A stretch of DNA of 64,000 nt, taken from assembly GCA_034440635.1 (NCBI GenBank), contig JAOTON010001355.1, forward strand, positions 372,001 to 436,000. The letters run 5' to 3'. This document shows, in pieces, positions 11,311 to 23,750 of the stretch; the first letter of the stretch is position 1; each line of letters begins with the position of its first letter. This stretch comes from Lepas anatifera. Its lineage: Eukaryota; Arthropoda; Thecostraca; Lepadidae. Under the pieces are notes generated by a model. The model did no database searches, was not told the origin of the DNA, and saw nothing but the letters and a program-made list of their open reading frames with translations. The translations under genes and the position numbers were made by a program.

Positions 11311-12236
11311 ACGGGAAGATTTACAGCTGGTTACAAACCAAATCGTAGACGTTTGACCTGGGTGCTCTGGTAAATAGCTTTGAATCCATGAATTGCGTCA
11401 ATAAAACCGGTTTTCAAAGCTATATCTTGACAAAGGCCCCATTTCATAAAGGTTGTCGAAATACGACACATCTTACACGACACTCGCCTGCAAAGTAACG
11501 CCTGTACACAGAATACGTTTCATAAAAAGAGCGGTGCCATTCACGAGGAAGCGGCGTATAAATGCAGTATGAATTACGCCCAATTCCAGAATCCCCTCTA
11601 ACAATGGCATACAGCTGCTTTATGAACATTAAAAAGGGCATCTATATTTTTAATGTAATTAGTTGAAAGAAATTATTGGATTTCTTTGCTCTTACTTGAT
11701 TGATTATTAATTTGTGCATCAACTTCCCAAGATTTTGCCGAAGAAAGCGCGCTAATAGCAGACGTAACAAGTATACGACGCATTTTTTGGCAACATCCCC
11801 TTTTTGCTTGCTCTGACTGGTTACCGTGTTGCTGTTCAAATGATCTCTAATGTAACTCAAGTGTGTCTACTAACCATGAGTGAACTGGGAAAGGCTTGTG
11901 AACCTAATTATTTCATGAAACTGGGAAAGAAATAGTGAGTCAGCATCCTTGTAGATTACCTGGATGCCAGTATCTACGTACCCAGATCATCATTATCGCC
12001 AGATGTCTCGTTGAAGATGTGTGGATTTTGCTGGTTACAGCCACCATAAATTTAATTATTGCCCTTCATAGACCCCATATAAACGTGTCAGTGCCAGCAT
12101 ATCTAGGGTTCTGTACTCCCTAGACTGTAATATAGAAATCACGGCAGAAAAACAAAGTAAAAAAACCAATACCAGCTTTCTAGTGTATTTGCAACCATAG
12201 CTATAATCTGTTGTCATACAAAATGATCATAGAACT
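11311..12236. other. Unassigned AT-rich DNA
   Basis: No gene, splice pattern or repeat was recognised here. Confidence 0.4.
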
Positions 12237-12251
12237 ATATATATATATATG

Positions 12252-12476
12252 TTACAGGGAAAGTGCGAAATCCGGGATTTCGCGAACTCCCTAGGGATTT
12301 CGCGAAATCACTGACCAGCCAGGGAGTTCACGAAATCCCTAGGGAGTTCGCGAAATCACTGGCCGACCAGAGATTTCGCGAACTCCCTAGGGATTTCGCG
12401 AACTCACTGAAACTTCAGTGATTTCGCGAACTACCTTAATGTTTTTCAGGGATTTCGCGAAATCCCTAACATGCCA
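12252..12476. repeat. TTCGCGAA palindrome array (copy 1)
   Basis: About ten units of ~18-20 bp of the form GGGATTTCGCGAACTCCCTA, each centred on the palindrome TTCGCGAA. The array begins beside a short (TA)n run with GTTACAGGGAAAGTGCGAAA. The same start, with AGAG for AAAG, is found in inverted orientation beside a long (TA)n run at 15.67-15.87 kb. It is probably the terminal satellite of a mobile element. Confidence 0.8.
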
Positions 12477-13582
12477 AAATGTCATATAGTTTAAATCCGA
12501 AGAACTGATCCTTCAGTGATCTGGTTTTACACTCCCCGTCCATGTTTTCTCTTTCTATGATGTATTTTGCTTGAGTTTATGTCTACCTGATGTTTATTTT
12601 TTGAAAATTAATTTTACACCCTCAGCTCTACCTCACACCGGGTCCTTGTGCCCGCTGACGAACTATTCGGGTCACTAGCCTTCCTCGAGGTGCATGGTTT
12701 ATGCAATATGAACCGTAGGTGTGGAGGGGGGGCTCAAAACAAACTAGAGATGCCACTACTTTTTTCATTGTGATCTGTAATGAATATCTTGATTCCTCAA
12801 CAAAGCAAACTCCTGATGGGAAGTATTGTGCCGAAAGAAACGGACAAAGAGCTGGTATACTTTCACAAATGTCTATTTTAGCTATTTCTATGTTGGAATG
12901 TACTATGGACGTCCACAAATTTTCCAATAACAATATTTTGATTCAGGAGGAAGTGTCGGCCTCGAAAAAGCTCTCGGTGTAAGAAGCGGCACGCCTGTCA
13001 TCGTTTGAACATTGCCAAGGCTTTCAGAAATTTTATTGTCGATTCCGGCGGGCTAGCAAATGCACTTCAAGCTAAGTGCTCCAGCCACGGTCATGACAAT
13101 AGGCAATGAGATAGCACATGGCAAATATGCGTAACAATTGTTTTATTCCGTATCTTGTTTATGCCGACAACTATAGTTGTCGGCTTGCTTATGTTCAGCT
13201 ATAGCTGAAACTGTATAACGCTTCTGGTATGCTGATAAACTGAAAACAGAGATATGGTCTAAGTTAATTTGCAGAATAATTATTTCGTTGTTGCAGCTCT
13301 GAAAATTTATCTTAGTATAGCCGAGTAAAGACTGGCCAAAGTTTTGGAATACATTAATGAACTTAATGCAGAAAATAATATAGCATTATTGTATTTTCCT
13401 TACCCAGATTGTAATACGAAATGGCCATCAGATAAGTAGCATTTCTCTTTTGTGTAGTAATGAGGGTTGTGATATGATAATGATCTCTCTGCAGATGCTG
13501 GATAAGTGAGTTGGAAAGAAACGCTTCAGAATTTAGTCTGTAATGGTACTTACAGTTGGTGCACCTGACCGACTTCGTACCG
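12477..13582. other. Unassigned DNA
   Basis: No gene or element was recognised. Open frames of about 100 codons on both strands overlap one another and lack any recognisable motif. Confidence 0.4.
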
Positions 13583-14435
13583 AGTACGTGCATGGCCGGG
13601 GCGGGGGTTGGGTAACCATACCCCTTGAGTTTTTCACAAAAGTCTTGAAAACAGCTACGCACAGCGCTGCTGTACCCAGTACAGTTTTTCCTGAAGCTTT
13701 TTACAACTCCTGTCAACATTTTCGGTTCAGGTCACTTCAGGTCAGGACATCTGTGCAGGTTAAGTGACCTCATCTCCAAAAAGAAAGAAAAAAAACATGA
13801 GCAAAGAACAGCTTAATTTATCAATCTAAAATTCGTATTGAATAAAGGGCCGATTGAGTACACATAATTTTTTTAGGATTTCTGAAGTCGATGACCTTAG
13901 CTCAATTATGAGTCATGATGACACCGTTGGAAAAGTATCGGTAAAATGGTTCAAACATAATAATTTTGTTGGGAACGGAGCTAAATTGTATATTTTGGTA
14001 TCATTGGGGTTGTCTTGTTTCTGCAGTTCTAATGATATACATTCTGACCCAATTCGATATTGACCTGATCCAAGGCCAGGTCAAATCTTAGCTTTAACCT
14101 AGAATAGTCACATTATTAATCATTCGACGTCGCATGCAGAAAAGCTTCAGATAGTGAATCCTTATATATTGTATGTCTTTTACATCAGATGGTAGGACTG
14201 AAGAACTGTATTTCAGTTATATCACCATATCCATATTAAGCCATTTTTTGGCTTCCAATGCCGTCAGATTTTACCCGACAAAAGAATGTATAGAACACTT
14301 CCTTTAAAGCTTAGGTTGTGCTGCTTAACGTCATTTACTTTTCCGCTAACTAGCGTAGTTATTAGATTTTAGGGGGCGTAACCCACCCCTCGTCATGGTG
14401 AAGGTGGCTCAGACCCCTGGCATTGCGCGTCTTAA
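13583..14435. mobile_element. ~850-bp TTAA-type element, AGGTCA-rich family (copy 1)
   Basis: The right end GACCCCTGGCATTGCGCGTC followed by TTAA matches the family ends at 46.97 kb and 54.07 kb. The left end (GCGGGGGTTGGGTAACC) is decayed. The interior shares the family order of AGGTCA/TGACCT clusters and the phrase ATTCGACGTCGC near 14.12 kb. It is a non-coding MITE-like element; piggyBac type is inferred from the TTAA target only. Confidence 0.6.
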
Positions 14436-14987
14436 AAATTGCATCCCGCGAAACTAGTTTCAGACTCATACCAAACGTTTTTGACTGTGATGATTTTAAG
14501 CCATCAAAAGGCATAGTCATAAGAGACTTTGCAATTGATCTCGGTGACCGGCACCTCATCGACACCACCAGCTAAAAGACACGTGATGAGTTTTCAAAAA
14601 TGTGAGCGTCAGGCACATTCTTTTTCGGATGGCGTGGTTTGCTCAAAAGTGAGTGCGTTGCGCCATTGCCGAGCATTTATTCCATTTTTCAGTAGCGCAA
14701 ATATTTCTGCCATTTTTTGAACTATGTTATACCCAGATTTATTCTAGTTATCAAGCCATTGATTTCGTACCATTTTCTTTATCGTATCCGTAGGTAAAAT
14801 TCCATAATAATGCAACCTACACAAAATACCGTAACGTTATTCTGTAATGTAGATTTGATATAAAATAACCGTAGCATCACATAATTATGAAACGTGGTGA
14901 TAGCGTAGATCACTTTTTATTGAATACTTGGGTAGTTATACTGACTCCATGCACTGCATATGTATAATACTAAATATACAGATCTAT
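14436..14987. other. Unassigned DNA
   Basis: No recognisable gene or repeat. Confidence 0.4.
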
Positions 14988-15265
14988 CATAGGCGGATCC
15001 AGGATTGCCGATCGGGGGGGAATCTTCCGGGGAGGGGGGGGGAGGGCGGGGGCGCTATCCGGACCAGGGCAGTGCCTTTTTTACCGAAAAAAACCTATCA
15101 GGTGGGCGCAAAATCCTATCGGTGGGCGCCGATTCTTACATCCCTAGGGACGAGGAATGGAAAGCAATATTTCAAAGTGGCGACGTGACCATTTCAGGGG
15201 GCGCCAAGGGTCGATCGGGGGGGTCGGGGCACCTGCCCCCCTTTGTCCCCCTATATCCGCATATA
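14988..15265. mobile_element. Possible decayed hAT-type MITE
   Basis: The left end CATAGGCGGATCCAGG and the complement of the right end (TATATGCGGATATAGG) agree at about 12 of 16 positions and resemble the other hAT ends in this window. The putative 8-bp duplication is poor. A G-rich/C-rich interior is typical of the group. Confidence 0.35.
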
Positions 15266-15669
15266 ACATATATCATAAATATAAAATAACCAAGTACCAA
15301 ATCACAGTGAAGGCGAAGGGTATTCTGTGGGGGAGTGTGTGGGAAACAAAATTTTAGAAGTGGACCAGGGCGTTTTGGAACCGCCAGGGGCCAGTGTCTT
15401 TCTCTCCCGTGATCCACATTTGCAATCAGCAGCAACTGAACTTTTACATTGCAGTACGATATTTATCAGCGAAACTAGATAAATGTATCGCTACGACCTC
15501 AACAATAAAATTATGACCTTCCTTATATTTAGCTTAAAACCTTCCTAATATTTAGCTTAAAACCTCCCTTATACGTGATTTTTACGGAAAATGTCCGGTT
15601 ACTGTTTGAAATAAATCATAAGAACAATAGTCCGCAATGCTAGCTAGTCATCCTTGAGCTGACTAAATG

Positions 15670-15870
15670 TCAGGGAATTCGCGAACTCCCTGAGTGTTTA
15701 TCCGGGATTTCGCGAACTCCCTGACTTCTAAGTCCAGGGATTTCGCGAACTCCCTGGTCACCTAGGGATTTCGCGAACTCCCTAGGGATTTCGCGAACTC
15801 CCTGGCTGGTCAGTGATTTTGCGAAATCCCTAGGGAGTTCGCGAACTCCCGGATTTCGCACTCTCCCTGT

Positions 15871-15872
<2 letters not shown>
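15670..15872. repeat. TTCGCGAA palindrome array (copy 2, inverted)
   Basis: Tandem units such as AGGGATTTCGCGAACTCCCT end in GCACTCTCCCTGTAAC beside a (TA)n run. The complement of this end matches the start of the array at 12.25 kb almost base for base. Confidence 0.8.

Positions 15873-15873
<1 letters not shown>

Positions 15874-15939
<66 letters not shown>
15874..15939. repeat. (TA)n microsatellite
   Basis: About 33 uninterrupted TA units directly abutting the TTCGCGAA array. Confidence 0.97.
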
Positions 15940-15942
<3 letters not shown>

Positions 15943-16296
15943 CTCAGTTTGATAAGAGTAAAGTTACTCATTGTTTAGAGTTCTCTCATTTCAAACTTAT
16001 GCAAGGAAAAACTTAAACACCTTTAAGTTTATTTTACCTTCATGACTCTCTTTAGCCTTCACAACAATAATTTCACCTCAGATTCAAAACTTCAGAAGAA
16101 GTAATATATTATTCATGTTTTGCATCATTGGCTAAAAAGGTTAAGCTGCTACTTCTTGCGTTGCTTTTCATAAGTGTTTTACACATTCAACGTACATGTT
16201 GTCTGCTATATTGTGATATGTTACCAAGCAACCATCATGCAACATATCTGCATATGTTGCATGATTGTGAAGATTCTACGCTGCATCACAGTGCAG

Positions 16297-16715
16297 CGTG
16301 GTTTACACCAGCCTAACTTTGCAAGTAGTTTTATTTTACGCTCACAAGATTGTGGTGTATTGTTCACTTTCTACGCTGCTACGCCATTAGCGCAAGTTAC
16401 ACGTTTTGTGAAATCAGGCCAAAATCTCGCAATTGATGCACATGAAGAGGGAGACAAAATTATACTTACGAAAACTGATAACCACAAACATTTCTCCTGT
16501 TCTCAAACGGTGTCTATTCAGGAGATTCTCAAATTTGAGGGTAAGTATGTGTCAGGTAATTAACTATACGTATCAATTAAAACATTTCTTGCTATACAGC
16601 ATATCAGACCAAGTGGCAACGATATTCACTATGGTCCGAGAAGGAAAATACAATGCGTGTGTACGAATGGGCTACGTATCTCGACGAAAATTCATACGCT
16701 TTGAGCATGGAATAG
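16297..16715 (+). CDS. Candidate 3' end of an unidentified two-exon gene
   Basis: Exon a (16297-16540) follows an acceptor-like CACAGTGCAG and ends GAGG before a strong donor GTAAGTATG. Exon b (16600-16715) follows a strong acceptor TTTCTTGCTATACAG and ends in TAG. The 59-base intron joins them in phase (244+116 = 360 bases), giving 119 codons plus stop. Exon a reads through HQPNFASSFILRSQDCGVLF to VSIQEILKFE. The joined tail is rich in Trp and Tyr (KWQRYSLWSEKE, VYEWATYLDENSYALSME). I do not recognise the family. Upstream exons were not found, so the fragment may start elsewhere or belong to an old element. The splice signals and maintained phase are seen in the sequence; that it is a gene is inference. 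Confidence 0.45.
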
Positions 16716-17750
16716 AAATACCCTTTGAGCATCCATGTCACGAGCAGTTCATACATCGTCGCACATTTCCAGGGCCATACGTTCTAAGTCTAATCATTTA
16801 GCTCGTCCAGTGAAGGAGCACGGGATTCTCTTTTCGGCGATTGTCAGCCAGCACGGCTCGATTTGGCAGGGCGCTTGCACTGGAGGGGTGCATGTTGTGC
16901 ACCCTGGGTCAAGTCTCATCATGTAGACGTGATCAGCCATTTAGGTTGAGCTGCTAACCAAATGAGAACAAGAAGAGCTGGGAAGCCAGTGGCCAAGCGG
17001 ATGAGCAGAAAAACTGGAGCAGATGGGTCCGACAAACAACCTTTAGAGCATTGCCAACCCATACTGAGAGAAAAATTGAGTCCTTTTGGATAAACTGAGT
17101 CGGTGCTGAAAGCGAGTCTGGATTCTGGTGTCAAATTCGGTTGGAATCAGGCAGAATCAGGCTCATTTTATTCCCATCGCAGACTCAATGTAATCTCTTG
17201 GACTGGATTGAGTCTAGCAGTTAGTGTTTTCTGAAGCTCATAGAATGGTCACCGTAAGCTCGGGAATAAAATGTCTGATGACTGGTTTCAAATGATTCTT
17301 CGCTTGGTATAGAAAAACTCCACGGCATTAATGTATTCCATCAGCAAAATCGTCATGGAAGCATTATATTTCAGCTCTCCACGAGACATGGTTTAGAAAA
17401 ATATGCCCCCCCCCCACTCAACACGACAACTGAGTTCGATGCAAGCCTCAAACGAAACCGCCTCTTTTGAGTCTGCATTTGGCATAAAATTAGTCTAGTA
17501 GCAAAACTGATGCTGGTATAATTGTAGTCTGTGTGGCATACTTTTAGTCGTGCCTGGAGTTTCATTGGGTTCACTAGATGTTCCTCGTTAGCCTTCGTGT
17601 TTTTTCTTAAATTGAAACTTTCTGTAAAGATGTTACTTATCGTGCTGTTGTGGCCTTGCTATTACAATAACTTTGTTTAATGATAATGAGGATAATCCAA
17701 TTCGTTTACCGCAGTCTACTTCAGCCTCAAGAAAAAATAACATACTCATA
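16716..17750. other. Unassigned DNA
   Basis: No gene or repeat recognised. Confidence 0.35.
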
Positions 17751-19253
17751 GGGTAGAGTGGGGTAACGCGCCCACATGGGTAAGACGCCTACTAGCATCT
17801 GCAGACTGATGTAGGAACTGGAGCCTACATCTGTTATTTTTTTCTGGTTGCGATCTTTCTGGTCTGGTCCTGAGCGTGTTTGGACGCGCCTGGTCTGCTC
17901 CAGTAATTTTCAGCAAACATTTGTTGTTTTTTGCCCCTCCGGATATAAAAACAAGCTATCTTAAAGTTGCGATTGTACTGTATGCGATTTAGATGCACTC
18001 ACGGCAATTTGTGAGGTTGAAACAGCGAGTTTGTGCCACATTTTGACAGCCACTATGCGGCATGGAAACGCCGCAGAATTGAGTAATATTTGTTGCGACG
18101 CTGCCGTTGCTACGTGGGTAAGACGCCCATGTGTAGTGCGGGGTAAGACGCCCCAGGCGACTTACCCCAAATTTTGGTAGGCGTTTTACCCCAATGGATG
18201 GGTGTGTCCTTAGGATAGGTAGGACATGGAGGTAGGACTGCTATTACTATTACCATCACGACCACTACTGGTCGTAATGGCGAAGTACGTTGGGTTAGAA
18301 ACAAATCACCGTAACAGAAGACATTGAGTTTCAAATATTAGTTCCTATAGCAAACAGGAAAGTTTTCGCGTTTGCTCTCATTTGGCCATCTTGAGGGATG
18401 GTCTTAAATCACTGATGGATCCAAAGGGGGCTAAAGGGGCCGTGGCCCACACCAAAGCCTAAAAAGTATATTTTACCCTCAAGGCCAAATTTTGGCCGTT
18501 TTTTCGTAAAAAAATACTGCGTTTTAGAGATTTCTTCTCGATTTACTACCCCCCCCGAAACGTTGGTTTGGACCCTACAAAAGTTGCTCCTGGATCCGCC
18601 GATGTATTAAATACCTACCTTCGTCATGGATCTGCTCGAAGCACTGTTTGCATATGGCGATCCCGAACCATCATCGCCGTTAACTACATTTTCCAGATTA
18701 CACATTTCCATCCTAATCTTACCTTGACATCCTGTTCCAGAATATGGGAAGACGTACCGAAGAAGAACCACTTGCGGGCAGAATGAACCGGAGGCGCTTT
18801 AATGTGCTTTGTGCCCCTAAAATATGTTGGGGCTCTATCTAAAATTGCTTTCGCGTTTTCCGTTGATAGGTAAAAATCCTACCTGCTTATTTTTGCTGTG
18901 TCGGGCTTTAATGCCTCGAATAACTTACCCACTTTGTCACAACATTATCGTAAAGCGTGATCACAACAATGTTCCCACTTGTTCATATAACGAGATACAG
19001 TATGCGCTGGGTGTTATATGACGGCGTTTTACCCGGCTTGGGCGTTTTACCCCGCTATCGGGGCAAAACGCCTTTTACATGGTCTCAAGAAAAAATTTCG
19101 CACACTTCGCATAGTTCTAGAGTCCCAAATTTCTATCCGAGTGTAGACAAAAGATCACAGAACTTAACGAAGAAAACATGACGCAATTCCATCCAGACAG
19201 GATTGGTACAGACACATTCTCCCATAACGTATGCGTCTTACCCCACTCTACCC
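17751..19253. mobile_element. TA-flanked inverted-repeat element with GGGTAAGACGCC motifs
   Basis: The left end GGGTAGAGTGGGGTAACGCG and right end GTCTTACCCCACTCTACCC are inverted repeats flanked by TA on both sides. The interior has further copies in both orientations of GGGGTAAGACGCCC (near 18.12, 18.17, 19.04 and 19.06 kb), which look like subterminal binding repeats. A 195-bp hAT element is inserted inside. No transposase frame is evident. The superfamily is uncertain; the TA target suggests a Tc1/mariner-type mechanism. Confidence 0.75.
18410..18604. mobile_element. hAT-type MITE (195 bp)
   Basis: Ends CACTGATGGATCCA and TGGATCCGCCGATG are imperfect inverted repeats of the CAGTGGCGGATCCA type. 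The flanking octamers TCTTAAAT and TATTAAAT match at 7 of 8 positions, as expected for an aged 8-bp duplication. Confidence 0.75.
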
Positions 19254-21644
19254 TAACTTTGCATTAGGACACAAACATTAAACAACAATCACGTTCACCA
19301 TTTTTCGGACACACATGAAATGCCTTTAATGAACAGTCCTCTCCCATATCGCCCAGGAGCGGTCCAGGTTTACACTTCAAGCACATGCCGCTGTCGTCAG
19401 AGATAGCAGCCCTCGTTTAATTTGGATATATAGATAGGATTGTAGACATGTTTGCTTCAAAGTATCCCGTCATGGCTGAGAAAATCTCATTCTGTGCACG
19501 ATATTGTACAGAATGAGACTTACCTCTGTCCAGCGATGGACGTGCGTTCAGAGGCTCCTGTGAAAATACTTCCAATCTTTTTTAAGCGCCCCTAATCTGT
19601 GCTCAAAGTGAGCTTAAAATGATCTTTAAAACACGTGGGTGACTGTATCCAACAGTAACAGATGCTTCTCACTACTTCATCAACTTTGCATAGCAAGGGC
19701 TGTTCTGCGCGGCCAAACTTGGGGCTTCAGTGCATGTTGCCGTCCTCTAGCTGACACACATGGACTCCTAGTTTTGGCCACCAGTCGGTACAATAAATGC
19801 CTGAACCTTCGTAGCCCCAGTATGCTTCTTCACTCTCGCTAGCTCTCAGCGGAGTCTGTCGGTCATCAGACTCAGCTTAAGCTTCTCCTCTTGATCCGTT
19901 ATCACCGCTAGGTCTGTCGATGTGGCTTCTCCCGTAAACCATGCCAAATGCAGCGTGGCTTCTTCAGGCCCCTCAGGTCAAAACCTGAGTTGGATCGATG
20001 TACAAGCACGTGCCTACGTAAAGTGAAAAGGGTCAGCTATTCCCCTCAAATTTCGCTCGGATCACGACGCCAAAGTTTTGTGGCCAGCTCTGCGTGCAAT
20101 GGCAGGAACACTGAAGATGGCGCGAAACGGCGAGTAAGTTTTCTCAATCGCGGGTCGAGCACGCGCACGCAATCTCCGGATACGCTTTGACGTGGGATCA
20201 AAATACACTGGGGTTTCGAATGATTCTGCAGCTAAAGCTCCCGTATTCCTGGTTATTTCTGGTGACAGGCTATATTGATTCCCAGTATAAAATGAAACTT
20301 TGAAGAGGATATTAATAGCTCTTTGAATTTCGCGGCTAGAATAGGTCGAGCACCTAGGGTAAAATGATGCTTTGTGGTGTAAAAAAGATTCCACTTGTAA
20401 TACCATATTGGTAACATATTAAGCTTCTTCCCACCATGTTTAGAAGCCGAGAATCATTTTAAGCTGTCAAGGCCTACAAAAACACTTCCTGAGCTGGAAT
20501 TATGCTGGGAAGAGGATCTACTGAGAGCAAGCATGCTTAAATGTTCCTTTAATAAGGATTCATGGCATCATTTTATGCTCGAGCAGACCGTGATTCCGGA
20601 TTAGATAGAGCACGTAGGAATAAAAATTTATCTCAGTGCACTTCTGAGCTCTCATACCGCACACAAATCCAGCAGACTTGGAGGGGGTAGTTTGTGTAGT
20701 AGTTGAAAATGAGAAAAAGTCACTTCAAAAATGGCTTCTGCTTATTAACTCACGGTTGCTCTCGGAGTTCCAAAATATAGACCACTGGTTGTTTTTCTAG
20801 ACGCTTAGCTATTTTGTGACGTCACTTATAACGGTTGAGACCACAACGAATATCACGTCATGTCAAGGTCGAATTGCAATGGTATTATTAAAATCAGGCA
20901 CAGCATAGGCATTGCTCTTGCAGACGGTTAAAAATATAAGTATGACTGAAGCAAGGAAGATAAAAATGCATTCATAATCGTGCCCACCTTTTCATTACAA
21001 GTTAAAGATAGGACTCTAGTCACCAGCTGATCTAACCAGCGCGGGAAGTCACCATATGACCTTTTCAATTCATGTACGTTATTCGAAAAAAACTATAATA
21101 ATGCAATTACAGAAACAAACGATTTCGACGCGCATGACGACAAAATGATTGGCAGGTTACCGATTTTAATTTCCAAGGGTTTTCAAATTATGTTTAAAAA
21201 TTTGATTCGACTCTTCTGGGGTCCGTCACACGTTGGTTTGGTCTACCTCATTTTCGAAGAGCAACATCGCCTCATATGGGCCTGACCTGACCTTATATAA
21301 ATTTTCGGTTAAAACTTGTCAAATCGATCGCATGAGAGCCATGCAAACTCATGCGTATCTCATTCAAATCGGCTTTGAACCATTCACAAAAAACGAGGAG
21401 GCAGAAGCGACCATCCTCCCCGGGCGATGGTGGATTAACGGAAGTGTCGTAACTAGGAAAGGATGGGGGCAATGGCTGATGAGCCACCTCTACAGTATAA
21501 ATCATCGGAGGATGTACCCAGAGGTCACAAAAGTATCAGAGCGTCACCGACAAAATTTGAAATCACACATGCGTGTCACCAAAAATATTAAGGCTTAGCA
21601 CCAACAGTGATTTGTTTGCCGGAATATGCGAATTGTTCTGAATC
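19254..21644. other. Unassigned DNA
   Basis: No gene or repeat could be supported. Open frames of up to about 120 codons have no recognisable motifs. Confidence 0.35.
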
Positions 21645-21890
21645 TTAAAGGGAATGTGGCACATTGGTCGAATCCTGAAATTTAGAGTAATTAGGGGAAC
21701 TTTTAGCCGAAAATCATTGAAGCGTCCATGATTTCTCTGAAAATGTACAATAACCTCAATATTTTTATTTTTAAAATGCTCCTCTAGACAAAGAAATAAA
21801 TATCTGCCTGTGGATGATGTCATGATCTGGCAACCACTACCATATTCAATAGGCTTCAAGCGCTTCGATTGGCTGATACTCACCGTGACG

Positions 21891-22166
21891 CAGGGGCGTA
21901 GCCAAGGGGGCGGCAGGGACAGCCGCTCCCCCCTGAGGGCCCGAAGGCCCCCCATGAGGACACGGGCCGCGCGAAGCGCGGCTCGCCCGCACTATGCTAT
22001 GTGGCCAAATTTGAAAATTCATACCAGACAGGACCCTCTTAAGCGCTCTTCAGCACTCTATTCTGTAACAAGCAGGACCATTTTTACCCATCAGGCCCCT
22101 TTTGGCGCTGTCGTAGGGGTCTTTTCGGGGCGCCCCCTCCTGAGCGAAGTCCTGGCTACGTCCCTG
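21891..22166. mobile_element. hAT-type MITE nested in the TTAA MITE
   Basis: Ends CAGGGGCGTAGCCA and TGGCTACGTCCCTG are inverted repeats, with perfect 8-bp duplications CCGTGACG on both sides (21883-21890 and 22167-22174). It interrupts the family phrase CTCACCGTGACGTCAGC found intact in other copies. Confidence 0.93.
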
Positions 22167-22290
22167 CCGTGACGTCAGCATACGTCGTCACACCAATAGC
22201 TAACAACTGTGGCCTGCTGGTAAGTGTACATATAGGGTACATTTCAGGCAGTTTTTTGCTTCTCTCAACGGAAATTTTGAGTTAAAAGAC

Positions 22291-22294
<4 letters not shown>

Positions 22295-22342
<48 letters not shown>
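22295..22342. repeat. (TA)n microsatellite
   Basis: About 24 TA units inside the TTAA MITE, absent from the other copies of the family. Confidence 0.95.
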
Positions 22343-22343
<1 letters not shown>

Positions 22344-22421
22344 CACCAGGTTTTTTGGCATGCTTTACAACTTGGATATCTCAATTAAAATCACGTTATA
22401 AAGGTGCCGCATTCCCTTTAA

Positions 22422-23694
22422 GAACTGTATTGACAGATTACGCGTCATTTCCTCGCTCTGGGGAGAGCACAGTCTTTTTTGCCACCAACTTGATATGCTT
22501 TTGTCGCCAGCATTGTTGATGAGCTGGCAGATTTTCTGACCTCTGGATGAATCTTCCCTTGTCACATTTTTTCAGCCTAGGCTGATGTCATAGTTAAATC
22601 ACCCAACTCTTATTTGTGATCTGCTAGGTCAGACGTCAAAATGATCATTTTTTAGCTTAAGCATCTGATAGATGATCTGTAGCTCTGTTATGACCGCCAT
22701 TTCCTATAATGAGATCCTTGAACAGAAGAGTGTGATATAATAGTATTAATATAGGTAGTATTTACATAAAAAATTATTTGGTGGCCTCTAGTTGTTAGGT
22801 CGCATCTCAACGCGGCATCCTTTCCTATGGAACATTAAAAGGGCAGTCGCGTACACAGCAACACCCTACATGTTGAGGGCGATGACGAAATACACGATGA
22901 TGTCCATAATACCAAATGAGATATTTGACCCACTGGCAACAGCTCATTTAGGTAAATAGCCAAATGAATAGCACCCACAGGTTTCACGTGCGGGAGATAG
23001 CACGAATAAACTTCATCCAGGGCTTACGAATTAAATAACATAAGAGCTTAGGCGCATCAAGAATGCAGTGATCGAACTGGTCTCAGTGTGACCTGATGAC
23101 CCAAGGGCACACAAACGAGGTGCCATTTGCACGACATGATTTCGTATGGGCTGTCGAACACGCAAAGATGGTGCTTAACCTCACGGGAAGCTTCTGGGCC
23201 GAGACCAGGCCATGGCATCGGCTCTGTTTGTTGGAGGAAAGCCGCCAACTCAGCCATTCAGAAGGCATTGTAAATAATGCACTCATCTGTCAAGACTGGC
23301 ATGTCTCCAATGGGATTGCAATTACTTACAACGTAAAACAGGATGCAAACTCTGAGCCATTATTAGTTTTTTTTGCTTTGCTTTACAGCTAACCAGATAG
23401 CGAAAGTAGGATGATGACGTTAGTTATCATTTCAAAGTCATGTGAATACTAGGAGCGAGGGAGCATAGCAGGCTCGTCGCTCAGAGACGAGCAGCGACCG
23501 GTGATAAGTCTGGTCAACTCAGTTGGCGACTACGCGTCGGCGATCCGGCAGTGAAACATCTTTGGATGCCAGTATACTCATACAGAAAGGAGATTTGGTG
23601 ACAGGTGATGCGATTCGTTTTTATCGTGTGGTAAAGAGTAGTACTGGCATAATGCTGACTATTTTTTAAAGAATTGGTAGGCATCCATGATCCC
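22422..23694. other. Unassigned DNA
   Basis: No supported gene. A 98-codon plus-strand frame near 23.1-23.4 kb has no motif and no clear splice context. Confidence 0.35.
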
Positions 23695-23750
23695 TTAAAG
23701 GGAATGTGGTACCTTTATCACAGGATTGTAACTGTGATAGCCAGGAAAAA
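23695..23750. mobile_element. ~450-bp TTAA MITE family, terminal fragment (copy 2)
   Basis: TTAA-AGGGAATGTGGTACCTTT is followed by a diverged version of the family's terminal sequence up to GATAGCCA. The remainder of the element is missing. Confidence 0.7.

Larger units (their letters stand above)
21645..22421. mobile_element. ~450-bp TTAA MITE family (copy 1), expanded by nested insertion
   Basis: It begins TTAA-AGGGAATGTGGCAC and ends AAGGTGCCGCATTCCCT-TTAA, inverted repeats with the TTAA target of piggyBac-type elements. Its 777-bp length is explained by a 276-bp hAT insertion and a (TA)n expansion near the right end. Non-coding. Confidence 0.9.
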
